A stretch of 64,000 bases of DNA, taken from positions 1,554-65,553 of the forward strand of contig NZ_JAPYPS010000003.1 in the NCBI RefSeq assembly GCF_029937575.1. Direction: 5' to 3'. Shown in pieces: positions 45,064-53,209 of this stretch. A model generated the notes under the pieces. It saw only the letters and a program-made list of their open reading frames with translations, was not told the origin of the DNA and did not search any database. A program made the position numbers and the translations under genes. Each line of letters starts with the position of its first letter. Positions within the stretch are counted from its first letter, which is position 1. Source of the stretch: Nocardioides sp. (GTDB lineage: Bacteria > Actinomycetota > Actinomycetes > Propionibacteriales > Nocardioidaceae).

Positions 45064-45107
45064 CGGGCGGTCATCTGCTCGTCGACGCGAGCCTCACGCG
45101 GCTGCGA

Positions 45108-48100
45108 TCAGTCGCGGTCCACGTCGCAGATCGCGTCCTTGACCGACAACGTGATGTCGCCGAGCACGGGTACGTCGTAGACGGTGACGTCCAGCTTGGT
45201 CGCCGAGACGCAGTTGACCTCGCCCGTGCCGCCGGTGCCGGAGAGCCCGATCGGCTGACCGAACAGCTTGTCGACCTTCAGGTTGGTGACCGCGTCCTTG
45301 GCGAAGAAGCCGTTGCCCGGGTCGAAGCGCAGCCCGGCCGAGCCCAGGTTGACGTCCACGCGCCCGCCCTCGATCGGTCGGACGCAGCCCTGGGCGCCAC
45401 ACTCCCCACCGAACTCCGTGGTGTTGAGGTAGACGTCACCCCCGTTGTCCACGTCGAGGCTGCCCGTGATGTCGAGGACACGCAGGCGCAGGTTCTGTGC
45501 CTGCAGGCCGCCCTCGGCGTCCGTCAGGTTGAGCGTGGTGGTCTCGCTGGCCGCGAACCGGATCGATCCGAGGTCGGGATCGGCGATCCCCACCTCGGGC
45601 AGGCACGCCTCGTCGCCGGCGATACAGATCTGCAGGTCGGCGGGCAGCGGGTCGCTGATCGAGCCCGACAGACCGCCGAAGTCGAACGACAGGCTGTCCG
45701 TGGCCTCCGAGGCCGAGTAGCTCAACCGGGTGGCGCCGGAGCCGTCGTCCACCAGCGCCAGGCGCATGTCGGGCACCAGGCGGTCGAGGGTGGCGGTGAC
45801 GTCCTCGCTCGCGCCGTTCTCGTCGACCTCACGCAGGGTGATCGAGAAGACCTGGCCGGCGACGGTGTCGAGCAGCACCTCGGGGGCGCTGCCCAGGGAC
45901 GCCTCGACCCGGCGCAGTCCGGAGATCCGGCCCGCGAGCGCCGTACCGTCGGGTGCGTTGCGCACGAGCAGCCCGTCGCCGCCACCGGGTACGGCGAGCC
46001 GGGTGCCGTTGTCGGCGAAGACCTCGAGGAGGCCGACCGCCTCGCCGCCGGTGTCGAAGACCACGCCGTCGTCGGTGATCCCGACCGACAGCAGCGCGGG
46101 CACGTCGACCAGGCGCAGCGACAGGTTGCTGGCTCCGTCGAGGATTCCGCTCTCGTCGGTGGCCTCGACCGTGACCTCGCTGATCGGGGCCGAGCCCTCG
46201 ACGCGGACCGCACCATCGGGCGACAGCGCCAGCGACAGCTCGTGCGGGGCGTCGCTGATGCGGGCGTCGAGCACGCGTCCGTCCTGATCGATCAAGGCTC
46301 GCAACGGCGTGGGTGCCAGGGTGAGCCCCAGGGAGACCTCGTCGCCCAGGTCGAGGTCCAGCCCCTCGAAGCCGGGCAGGCGTACGGCGATCGACTGCGT
46401 CTCCGCGCGCTGCAGCAGACGCAGGTAGGCCGGGTCGTCGAGACCGAGGACGTTGCGCCCGGAGGCGTAGCCGGCCTCGAAGACGCCGATCGGTCCGCTC
46501 GCCGTCAGCTCGCCGGCACCGTCGGCGGTGAGGCCGAAGGAGACGACGTCGGGGACGTCGCTCAGGGCCAGGCGTACGTCGCTCACCGTGCGGCCGGTGT
46601 CCAGAGCCGTCGCCGTCAGGTCGAGCGAGTCGAGCCCCGCGTCGCTGGTGATCTCGGCGACGAGGCCGGAGTCCTCGGTGCCGGAGAGCACGACTGCCAG
46701 GTCACCGTCGACGCTGTCGAGCGTGCCGTCGGCGGAGAAGACCTCCTCGGCGCCGCTGTCGTCGATCAGGGAGAGGCCGATCTCGGTGGGCTCGTCGGTG
46801 CGCAGCGACGCAGCGATGTTCTGCGCTCCGCCGGCGCCTCCCAGGTCGAGCCCGAGGCTGGCGCTGGTGGGCACCTGGCTGAAGGAGACCCCGAAGCGCT
46901 GCTCACCCGGACCCGTGGCCGGCACGATCGCTCCGGTCACCTGCACGGGCGAGTCGCCCTCGCCGGCCACCTCGAGTGCTGCGCCCCCGTCGGCGACGAC
47001 CACGTCGGCGGTGAAGGAGCGGGGCGCGTCGCCCTCACGGGTGTCGTAGCCGAAGCGGTAGGTGTCGTCGCCACCCGGCAGGTCGACGAGCGCCTGCAGG
47101 CTCAGTGGCAGGGTGGCGCTCACGTCGCCGACCCGGGCCACCTCGATCCGCGGCACGACCGAGGTGGGGCTGAGCTCGGCGAGCGTCACGTTGGCCAGGA
47201 CGTCGGCGCCTCCGTCACCGTCCACGTCCAGCGGCTGCGGGATCCCGATGACGGCGTCGAACTCGGCGCGGCGGGTCGAGCCGTCGGGCTGCGCCAGCAC
47301 GGCACGCCACTCGAAGCGGGCGGTCTCGGTGAGGTCGCCGAGCGGCGTGTCGGCCAGCCCGTCCAAGATCGCCTGGAGGGCGTCGTCGACCGGGTCACCG
47401 ACCTGCGCGAGCACCGGCTGCACCGGGCCCAGCAGGGTGTCGAGCAGGTTGACCAGGCCCTCGTTGCCGACGGCTTCGCCGAGGATCGGCAGCTGGGTGT
47501 CGAGGACCAGCGGCCCGTCGTCGCCCAGCAGCGAGCCCAGCAGCGAGCCGAGCAGCCCGCCCACGGCGGTGGTGGTGCTGCCGGCCGGTCCCGACTGGAC
47601 CGGGGCAGGTGCCGCCGCGGCGTCGCCGACGTAGAAGGTGACCGCGTCGTCGCTGCCCGCGTACACGGAGCTGCCGGCGTACGTCGCGGTGACGGGGACC
47701 AGCCGAGACTGCCCTCGCACCGGGACCGTGCGCAGCGCGCGGCCCGAGGCGACGGTCTCGATCTCGGCGACGTCGTCGCCGAAGGCCAGGGCGAGGGGTG
47801 CTCCGACGACGGGGTCGCCGAAGCGGTCGCTCTCGGGCGTCGCGTCCACCACCAGTCCCTCGAGGGTGGCCTCGGTGCCTGGCTCGGCGCGCGTGTCACC
47901 TCGGTAGTAGGTCGCGGTGGAGCGGGCGGTGAGCGTGGTGGAGGCCGTGGCGTCGCGCCCGGAGTACGCCGTGTCGTCGGCCACCGCGGCGCTGACCTCG
48001 AGGACACCGACCGAGAGGTCGGGGAGGTCGAAGCTGGTGCTGGCGAGGCCGTCGGCGTCGGTGACGACCTCGTCGCTGCCCACGCCGGGCACCGAGATCG

Positions 48101-48656
48101 TGACGGTGCGACCGCCGAGCGGCTGGCCGGTGACGCCGGTGGCGACCACCGAGGTCGCGACCTCGACGTCGAGGTCCTCGCCCGTGACCACGCTCGCGGG
48201 GAGGGTGACGTCGACCCCCGCGCCGTTGTCCAGGGTGATCGTCACCGTGGACAGCAGCGACTCGCCCTGGTTGGAGCAGCCGAGGTTGAGGAAGCCCGAC
48301 TTCTTGCCGTCGCGGGCGTAGGAGCGCACGACGTACTCGCCGCGCGGCTGGCCGATCGAGCTCCACGTCGTGGAGTAGCTGCCGGTGCCCGACTTCGAGG
48401 CGGTGTGGACGACGGCGTTGTCGGCCGAGCGGGTCACCGTCAGCCGCGAGCCGCCGCTTCCTCCGCTCACGCAGTTGGAGGTGGCACCGCGGCCCTCGGA
48501 GATGGGGACGTTGCCACTCACGGTGCTGTTGTCGGCGGGCCCGGTGAGCGCGGCCTGGGCACCGGGCGCCAGGGCGATGGCGCTGAGCGGGACAGCGAGA
48601 GCGAGCGATGTCGCCATCGCCAGAAGGGGTCGGCGAAGTAGCCGGGGGCGCATCAT
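45108..48656 (-). CDS. 1182-residue secreted beta-rich protein, function unknown
   Basis: A signal peptide (LAMATSLALAVPLSAIALAPGA) is followed near residue 60 by an N-terminal Ig-like region with two cysteines, then two bacterial Ig-like segments (PLGGRTVTISVPGVG). A helical insert with Ala/Pro linker spans about 370-450. From ~500 the chain is a long series of amphipathic beta strands (LSLRLVDVPALLSVGITDDG and many similar), reminiscent of beta-helical or AsmA-like solenoids. No LPXTG, catalytic motif or C-terminal anchor is seen. GGAG lies eight bases before ATG 48656. It sits inside the heme cluster but nothing links it to heme. Confidence 0.8.
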   Translation of the reverse strand: MMRPRLLRRPLLAMATSLALAVPLSAIALAPGAQAALTGPADNSTVSGNVPISEGRGATSNCVSGGSGGSRLTVTRSADNAVVHTASKSGTGSYSTTWSSIGQPRGEYVVRSYARDGKKSGFLNLGCSNQGESLLSTVTITLDNGAGVDVTLPASVVTGEDLDVEVATSVVATGVTGQPLGGRTVTISVPGVGSDEVVTDADGLASTSFDLPDLSVGVLEVSAAVADDTAYSGRDATASTTLTARSTATYYRGDTRAEPGTEATLEGLVVDATPESDRFGDPVVGAPLALAFGDDVAEIETVASGRALRTVPVRGQSRLVPVTATYAGSSVYAGSDDAVTFYVGDAAAAPAPVQSGPAGSTTTAVGGLLGSLLGSLLGDDGPLVLDTQLPILGEAVGNEGLVNLLDTLLGPVQPVLAQVGDPVDDALQAILDGLADTPLGDLTETARFEWRAVLAQPDGSTRRAEFDAVIGIPQPLDVDGDGGADVLANVTLAELSPTSVVPRIEVARVGDVSATLPLSLQALVDLPGGDDTYRFGYDTREGDAPRSFTADVVVADGGAALEVAGEGDSPVQVTGAIVPATGPGEQRFGVSFSQVPTSASLGLDLGGAGGAQNIAASLRTDEPTEIGLSLIDDSGAEEVFSADGTLDSVDGDLAVVLSGTEDSGLVAEITSDAGLDSLDLTATALDTGRTVSDVRLALSDVPDVVSFGLTADGAGELTASGPIGVFEAGYASGRNVLGLDDPAYLRLLQRAETQSIAVRLPGFEGLDLDLGDEVSLGLTLAPTPLRALIDQDGRVLDARISDAPHELSLALSPDGAVRVEGSAPISEVTVEATDESGILDGASNLSLRLVDVPALLSVGITDDGVVFDTGGEAVGLLEVFADNGTRLAVPGGGDGLLVRNAPDGTALAGRISGLRRVEASLGSAPEVLLDTVAGQVFSITLREVDENGASEDVTATLDRLVPDMRLALVDDGSGATRLSYSASEATDSLSFDFGGLSGSISDPLPADLQICIAGDEACLPEVGIADPDLGSIRFAASETTTLNLTDAEGGLQAQNLRLRVLDITGSLDVDNGGDVYLNTTEFGGECGAQGCVRPIEGGRVDVNLGSAGLRFDPGNGFFAKDAVTNLKVDKLFGQPIGLSGTGGTGEVNCVSATKLDVTVYDVPVLGDITLSVKDAICDVDRD

Positions 48657-48741
48657 GCAGGGGACTCCTGGGGTCGTCACTGGGGCGTGAGGGAGGGAGC
48701 GGATGGGGGAGGGAGCGCGGGTCACCCGGAGACCCAGAAGA

Positions 48742-48769
48742 CGTGCTTGTGACGGACGTCACGAGCACG
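48742..48769. promoter_or_regulatory. 28-bp near-perfect palindrome in a divergent promoter region
   Basis: Arms CGTGCTTGTGACG and CGTCACGAGCACG match at 12 of 13 positions around GA. It lies between the beta-rich secreted protein (minus) and the DUF4349 gene (plus), just downstream of a putative minus-strand promoter (TGGACA-19-TAGGGT, -10 at 48775-48780). It could be an operator or a 5' RNA hairpin. The remainder of 48657-48891 shows nothing else I can support. Confidence 0.6.
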
Positions 48770-48891
48770 ATGACACCCTAGTCGTCACGCCCCCCGGAGT
48801 GTCCAGGGACGCCGCACGCATGCCGTACGGCGAGTCCGTGAACGACACGGGAACCGGGGCGAGGGAACCGGTTCGACCGTTCCTGCGTCGC

Positions 48892-49986
48892 ATGAGCATG
48901 ACCACACCCGCTCGGGGCCTCTCCCGCCCCGCCCCCAACCGCACGCAGCGCCCGGCCCGTCGCCATCGCGTCCTGGCCGTCACCGCCGCCATCGCCCTGC
49001 TCGCCCTGACCGGTGCGTGCGCCGCCGGCTCGGACGGCGAGACCGCCTCGTCGAGCGGGTCCGCTGCCGACGTCGCCGTCGCACCTGACGCCCCGGACGC
49101 GGCGTACTCCGACTCCGACGGCGCCCAGGATGGCGGCGGCGACCTCTCGGTGCTGGCCGACTCCGCGGTGGCGGAGTCGTCGGCCCGCGGCGACACCGGG
49201 GGCAGCACTCGACGCAACGTCGCACCCGCAGCCGACGTGGCGGCGCCGGGCGACCAACGTTCGCTCATCAAGACCGGCAACGTCGCGCTCCGCTCCGACG
49301 ACGTCCCGACGGCTCGCTTCGACGTCGGCAAGGTCCTCGACTCCCACGGAGGCGAGGTCGCCGAGGAGAACACCCAGGCCGACGAGGACGGCAACGCCGA
49401 GCGGGTCCGTCTGGTGCTGCGGGTGCCCGTCGCCGAGTTCGACGCGGCGATGACCGGTCTCCAGGGGGTCGCCGACCTGATCGACGTCTCGACCAACACC
49501 GAGGACGTCAGCACCGAGGTCATCGACAACAGCGTCCGCGTCGAGCTGCAGAAGCGCAGCATCGACCGGATCAGCATCCTGCTCGACAACGCCGCGGACC
49601 TGCGCGACATCGTCAGCATCGAGCGCGAGCTGTCGCGCCGGGAGGCCGACCTGGGCTCGCTGGAGAAGCGGCAGACCTTCCTCGCCGACCAGACCGCGAT
49701 GGCGACCATCACCCTGTCCATCGAGCCGCCCCGAGAGGAGAAGAAGGAGAAGGAGCCCGTCGAGGAGGAGAAGGACGGCTTCCTCGCCGGCCTCGACGGT
49801 GGGTGGACCGCCCTGAAGGACGTCACCACCGGGCTGCTCACCGTCGGGGGCGCCGTGCTGCCCTTCGCCCTGGTGCTGCTGCTGATCGGCATCCCCGGTC
49901 GACTGCTCGTGCGCCGCTACCTGCCGCGCACGCCGGCGACCGCCGGCGCGACTCCCGCCGGCCCGCCTCCTCCGGCGACCGCCTGA
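48892..49986 (+). CDS. DUF4349 lipoprotein with C-terminal membrane helix
   Basis: About 364 residues. The lipobox LLALTGAC gives a lipid anchor, followed by a low-complexity Ala/Asp/Ser linker. The DUF4349 core begins near RSLIKTGNVALRSDDVPTA, with a coiled coil (IVSIERELSRREADLGSLEK) and AMATITLSIEPP, and a late transmembrane helix (VGGAVLPFALVLLLIGIPG). The family is membrane-associated and functionally undefined. ATG 48892 or 48898 fits the signal peptide; the upstream in-frame extension looks non-coding. It converges on hemE. Confidence 0.85.
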   Translation: MSMTTPARGLSRPAPNRTQRPARRHRVLAVTAAIALLALTGACAAGSDGETASSSGSAADVAVAPDAPDAAYSDSDGAQDGGGDLSVLADSAVAESSARGDTGGSTRRNVAPAADVAAPGDQRSLIKTGNVALRSDDVPTARFDVGKVLDSHGGEVAEENTQADEDGNAERVRLVLRVPVAEFDAAMTGLQGVADLIDVSTNTEDVSTEVIDNSVRVELQKRSIDRISILLDNAADLRDIVSIERELSRREADLGSLEKRQTFLADQTAMATITLSIEPPREEKKEKEPVEEEKDGFLAGLDGGWTALKDVTTGLLTVGGAVLPFALVLLLIGIPGRLLVRRYLPRTPATAGATPAGPPPPATA

Positions 49987-50003
49987 CGCGGCGGGGCATC
50001 TGG

Positions 50004-50040
50004 TCGAGGATCGGTGCCATCCCGTGGCACCGATCCTCGA
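50004..50040. terminator. bidirectional terminator-like hairpin
   Basis: A perfect 16-bp stem TCGAGGATCGGTGCCA/TGGCACCGATCCTCGA with a five-base loop between the convergent DUF4349 and hemE genes. There is no T-run, as is common in high-GC actinobacteria. It would serve both strands. Confidence 0.75.
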
Positions 50041-50053
50041 GCAGTCGGCTCGC

Positions 50054-51112
50054 TCAGTCGCGCTCGAGCGGGTAGGACTGCACGAACTCGGTGAGCCGGG
50101 CCAGCTGGCCGGGGTCGGTGGAGGGGATGACGCCGTGGCCGAGGTTGAAGATGTGGCCGCGGGCGGCGCGGCCGGCCTCGATCACCTCGGCTGCCCGGGC
50201 GGTCATCACGTCGGTCGGGGCGAAGACGAGCGTGGGGTCGAGGTTGCCCTGCACGACGCGGTCGCCGACCAGCGGGATGGCCGAGGCCAGCGGGGTGCGC
50301 CAGTCGACGCCCACGACGTCGGCCCCGGCGTCGCCCATCAGCCCCAGCAGGTTGCTGGTCCCGACGCCGAAGTGGATGCGCGGGACGCCGAGGGAGCCGA
50401 CCTGCTCCAGCACCCGGGCAGAGTGCGGCATCACGTGCTCCTGGTAGTCGGCGGGAGTCAGGGCTCCGGCCCAGGAGTCGAAGAGCTGGACGGCGGCGGC
50501 ACCCGCCGCTACCTGGACCTCGAGGTAGCCGGCCGCGATCCCGGCGATCTTGCGCATCAGCGCGTCCCAGACCTCGGGGGCGCCGAACATCATCGCCTTG
50601 GTCTTCGCGTGCTCCTTCGAGGGCCCCCCCTCGACGAGGTAGGACGCGACGGTGAACGGGGCTCCGGCGAAGCCGATCAGGGGCGTCGGCCCGAGCCCGG
50701 CGACCAGTCGCCGTACGGACTCGGAGATGAAGGGGACGTGCTCGGCGGTGAGGTCCGGGATCGCCTCGACGTCGGCGAGGGTCTCCACCGGCGAGGCCAC
50801 GACCGGTCCGATACCGGGCTTGATGTCCAGGTCGACGCCGACCGCCTTGAGGGGCAGCACGATGTCGGAGAAGAAGATCGCGGCGTCGACGCCGTAGCGG
50901 CGCACGGGCTGCATCGTGATCTCGACGACGAGGTCGGGCTCCATGCACGACTCGAGCATGCCGACGCCTTCGCGGAGCTTGAGGTACTCGGGCAGCGAGC
51001 GACCTGCCTGCCGCATGAACCACACCGGGGTGTGCGGCACCGGCTCACCGCGTGCGGCCTTCAGGAAGGCGCTCTCGCGGGTGGTGGGTGCAGGGGTCGA
51101 AGTCTCGGACAC
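50054..51112 (-). CDS. hemE: uroporphyrinogen decarboxylase
   Basis: 352 residues, normal size. Converts uroporphyrinogen III to coproporphyrinogen III. The N-terminal WFMRQAGRSLPEY holds the substrate-binding arginines, DAAIFFSDIVLP the catalytic Asp, and the second signature is GFAGAPFTVASYL. GTG 51112 is the first start compatible with the family. Divergent from the DUF3000 gene with a 70-bp gap. Confidence 0.96.
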   Translation of the reverse strand: MSETSTPAPTTRESAFLKAARGEPVPHTPVWFMRQAGRSLPEYLKLREGVGMLESCMEPDLVVEITMQPVRRYGVDAAIFFSDIVLPLKAVGVDLDIKPGIGPVVASPVETLADVEAIPDLTAEHVPFISESVRRLVAGLGPTPLIGFAGAPFTVASYLVEGGPSKEHAKTKAMMFGAPEVWDALMRKIAGIAAGYLEVQVAAGAAAVQLFDSWAGALTPADYQEHVMPHSARVLEQVGSLGVPRIHFGVGTSNLLGLMGDAGADVVGVDWRTPLASAIPLVGDRVVQGNLDPTLVFAPTDVMTARAAEVIEAGRAARGHIFNLGHGVIPSTDPGQLARLTEFVQSYPLERD

Positions 51113-51171
51113 GGGGCCAAGCCTCGCAGGTCCACCGGCGTGTTCGCATGTCGGATCCGGCGCCCCGACCT

Positions 51172-51177
51172 ACTGTG
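51172..51177 (+). promoter_or_regulatory. -10 box upstream of the DUF3000 gene
   Basis: TACTGT (TANNNT) ends five bases before ATG 51183, giving another probable leaderless start, although a GAGG lies in the gap. Confidence 0.4.
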
Positions 51178-51182
51178 AGGGC

Positions 51183-51815
51183 ATGGTCGTGCGTCATGAA
51201 GCGAGCCCGGGACCGGGCGCGGTGCCCGCGGAGTTCCGCGATGCCGTGGCCTCGCTGCGCTCGGCCACCCTGCGACCCGAGGTCTTCTGCGAGGAGATGC
51301 CGGCCCCCCAGCGCATCGCGCCGTACGCCGCGGCGCTCTCCGCCGACGTCACCGTCGACGACACCGACGTCGGCACCGGGCGGATCATCCTGCTCCACGA
51401 CCCCGCCGGCAACGACGCCTGGGAGGGCACCTTCCGGTGCGTGGCCTACGTGCGCTGCGACATCGAGCTCGACCTCGTCGCCGACCCCCTGCTGGCCCAG
51501 GTCGGCTGGACCTGGCTGACCGAGGCGCTGGATGCCCACGGCGCCGACTACGTCGCCGAGTCCGGCACCGTCACCCGCGTGGCCACCGAGAGCTTCGGCG
51601 GCATGGTGGAGGATGCCGGGAGCGCGCAGATCGAGATCCGTGCCTCCTGGACGCCTGCCGCCACTGGCGGCGCCGGCGGTCTCGCGCCGCTCGACGTCAC
51701 CCCGCACGTCGAGGCGTGGGGCGAGCTGCTCTGCACCGCCGCCGGACTCGAGCCCGTGCCCGAGGGGGTCGCGGTGATGCCCAGTCGCCGGGGCCAGCGA
51801 GGCACCGCCGGATGA
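51183..51815 (+). CDS. DUF3000 family protein
   Basis: 210 residues, cytosolic. Recognised by its place before rnd and by strings such as FRDAVASLRSATLRPEVFCEE, VRCDIELDLVADPLLAQVGW and LDVTPHVEAWGELLC. Conserved in actinobacteria with no known function. Its TGA overlaps the rnd start as ATGA, so the two are translationally coupled, hinting at a link to RNA processing (inference). Confidence 0.85.
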   Translation: MVVRHEASPGPGAVPAEFRDAVASLRSATLRPEVFCEEMPAPQRIAPYAAALSADVTVDDTDVGTGRIILLHDPAGNDAWEGTFRCVAYVRCDIELDLVADPLLAQVGWTWLTEALDAHGADYVAESGTVTRVATESFGGMVEDAGSAQIEIRASWTPAATGGAGGLAPLDVTPHVEAWGELLCTAAGLEPVPEGVAVMPSRRGQRGTAG

Positions 51816-53209
51816 GTGCTGAGGACCCCGTCGTCACTGGCGACCCCTCCCTCGATCCCGACGCCGGCGCACCCGAGGGTGAGCCGGAGCCGGAGCCCGC
51901 AGCGCTGCTGACGCTCGCCGACGGACTGCCCGAGGTCACCGAGACCGACGAGGCTCTGGCCGAGGTCTGCCGTCGACTCGCCGCCGGCACCGGTCCGGTG
52001 GCGATCGACGCCGAGCGAGCCTCCGGCTACCGCTACTCCAACCGGGCCTACCTCATCCAGCTGCGCCGCAACGGCAGTGGCACCGCCCTGATCGACCCCA
52101 TCGCCTTCGAGTCGATGGCGCCGCTGCAGGAGGTCCTGGAGGGCACCGAGTGGATCCTGCACGCGGCCACCCAGGACCTGCCCTGCCTCAACGAGATCGG
52201 GCTCCACCCCTCGGAGCTCTTCGACACCGAGCTGGCCGGGCGCCTCCTGGGCTACCCGCGCGTTGGGCTGGCCACCCTCGTCGAGACCCTGCTCGGCTTC
52301 CGGATGAAGAAGGAGCACTCGGCCGCCGACTGGTCGACGCGCCCCCTGCCCGCCTCCTGGCTGGAGTACGCCGCGCTCGACGTGGAGGTGCTCGTCGAGC
52401 TGCGCGATCGCCTGGCCGCCGAGCTCGAGGAGGCCGGCAAGGCCGAGTGGGCGCGCCAGGAGTTCGACGCGTTGCGCAGCTTCGTCGCCCCCGTGCGGCA
52501 CGAGGCCTGGCGCCGTACGTCGGGCGTGCACCGGGTCCGCGGACGTCGTGCCCTCGGAGCGGTCCGCGCCCTCTGGGAGACCCGCAACGAGATCGCCGCC
52601 CAGCGCGACGTCACACCGGGACGGATCATCCCCGACGCCGCACTGGTGGCGGCCGCGGTCGCCCAGCCCGAGGACCGGGCGAGCCTGCTGGGGACCAAGG
52701 GCTTCCACGGCCGGGGCGCCGAGCGCTACTCCTCGCGCTGGGTCGATGCCCTGTCCGAGGCCGCGGCCCTCGACGAGGACGACCTGCCCACGCGCTCACC
52801 GCGCGGCGACGGTCCGCCGGTGCCGCGCGCCTGGGCCGAGAAGGACCCGGTGGCGGCGCGGCGGCTGCAGTGGGCACGAGAGGCGATGACCGGCCTCTCC
52901 GAGCAGCACCACCTCCCCGTCGAGAACCTCCTCACCCCCGACACCCTGCGCCGGGTGCTGTGGACACCTCCGGCGACGCGCGACGTCGGAGACCTGCTCG
53001 ACCAGGTGGTGGACCGCTTGGGTGAGCTCGGGGCACGCAACTGGCAGGTCGCGCTGTGCGCGCCGCTGATCACCTCGGCGATCCTGGAGGCCGAGCGCGA
53101 GCCGGAGCCCCGTGCTCAGGGAGACGGCGAGACCGACTCCGAGGGGGACGCGCTGGCCGAGGGGGACGCGCTGGGCGAGGCCTCGGGCGACTCGGTCGGC
53201 GACACGTAG
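51812..53209 (+). CDS. rnd: ribonuclease D (3'-5' exonuclease plus HRDC)
   Basis: 465 residues. The DEDD exonuclease domain covers about 45-230: PVAIDAERASGYRYS (DxE), LHAATQDLPCLNEIG and YAALDVEVLVELRDRL. An HRDC domain follows (ALGAVRALWETRNEIAAQRD). It trims tRNA and other RNA 3' ends. The last ~25 residues are acidic low-complexity (two near-identical copies of EGDAL), encoded by an 18-base direct repeat (53141-53176), and this 3' part overlaps the convergent binding-protein gene by 94 bp. Confidence 0.93.
   Translation: MSAEDPVVTGDPSLDPDAGAPEGEPEPEPAALLTLADGLPEVTETDEALAEVCRRLAAGTGPVAIDAERASGYRYSNRAYLIQLRRNGSGTALIDPIAFESMAPLQEVLEGTEWILHAATQDLPCLNEIGLHPSELFDTELAGRLLGYPRVGLATLVETLLGFRMKKEHSAADWSTRPLPASWLEYAALDVEVLVELRDRLAAELEEAGKAEWARQEFDALRSFVAPVRHEAWRRTSGVHRVRGRRALGAVRALWETRNEIAAQRDVTPGRIIPDAALVAAAVAQPEDRASLLGTKGFHGRGAERYSSRWVDALSEAAALDEDDLPTRSPRGDGPPVPRAWAEKDPVAARRLQWAREAMTGLSEQHHLPVENLLTPDTLRRVLWTPPATRDVGDLLDQVVDRLGELGARNWQVALCAPLITSAILEAEREPEPRAQGDGETDSEGDALAEGDALGEASGDSVGDT

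Noticed and set aside
45108..48656. Sortase substrate for the nearby sortase
   Set aside because: No LPXTG-like motif, membrane helix or basic tail at the C-terminus.
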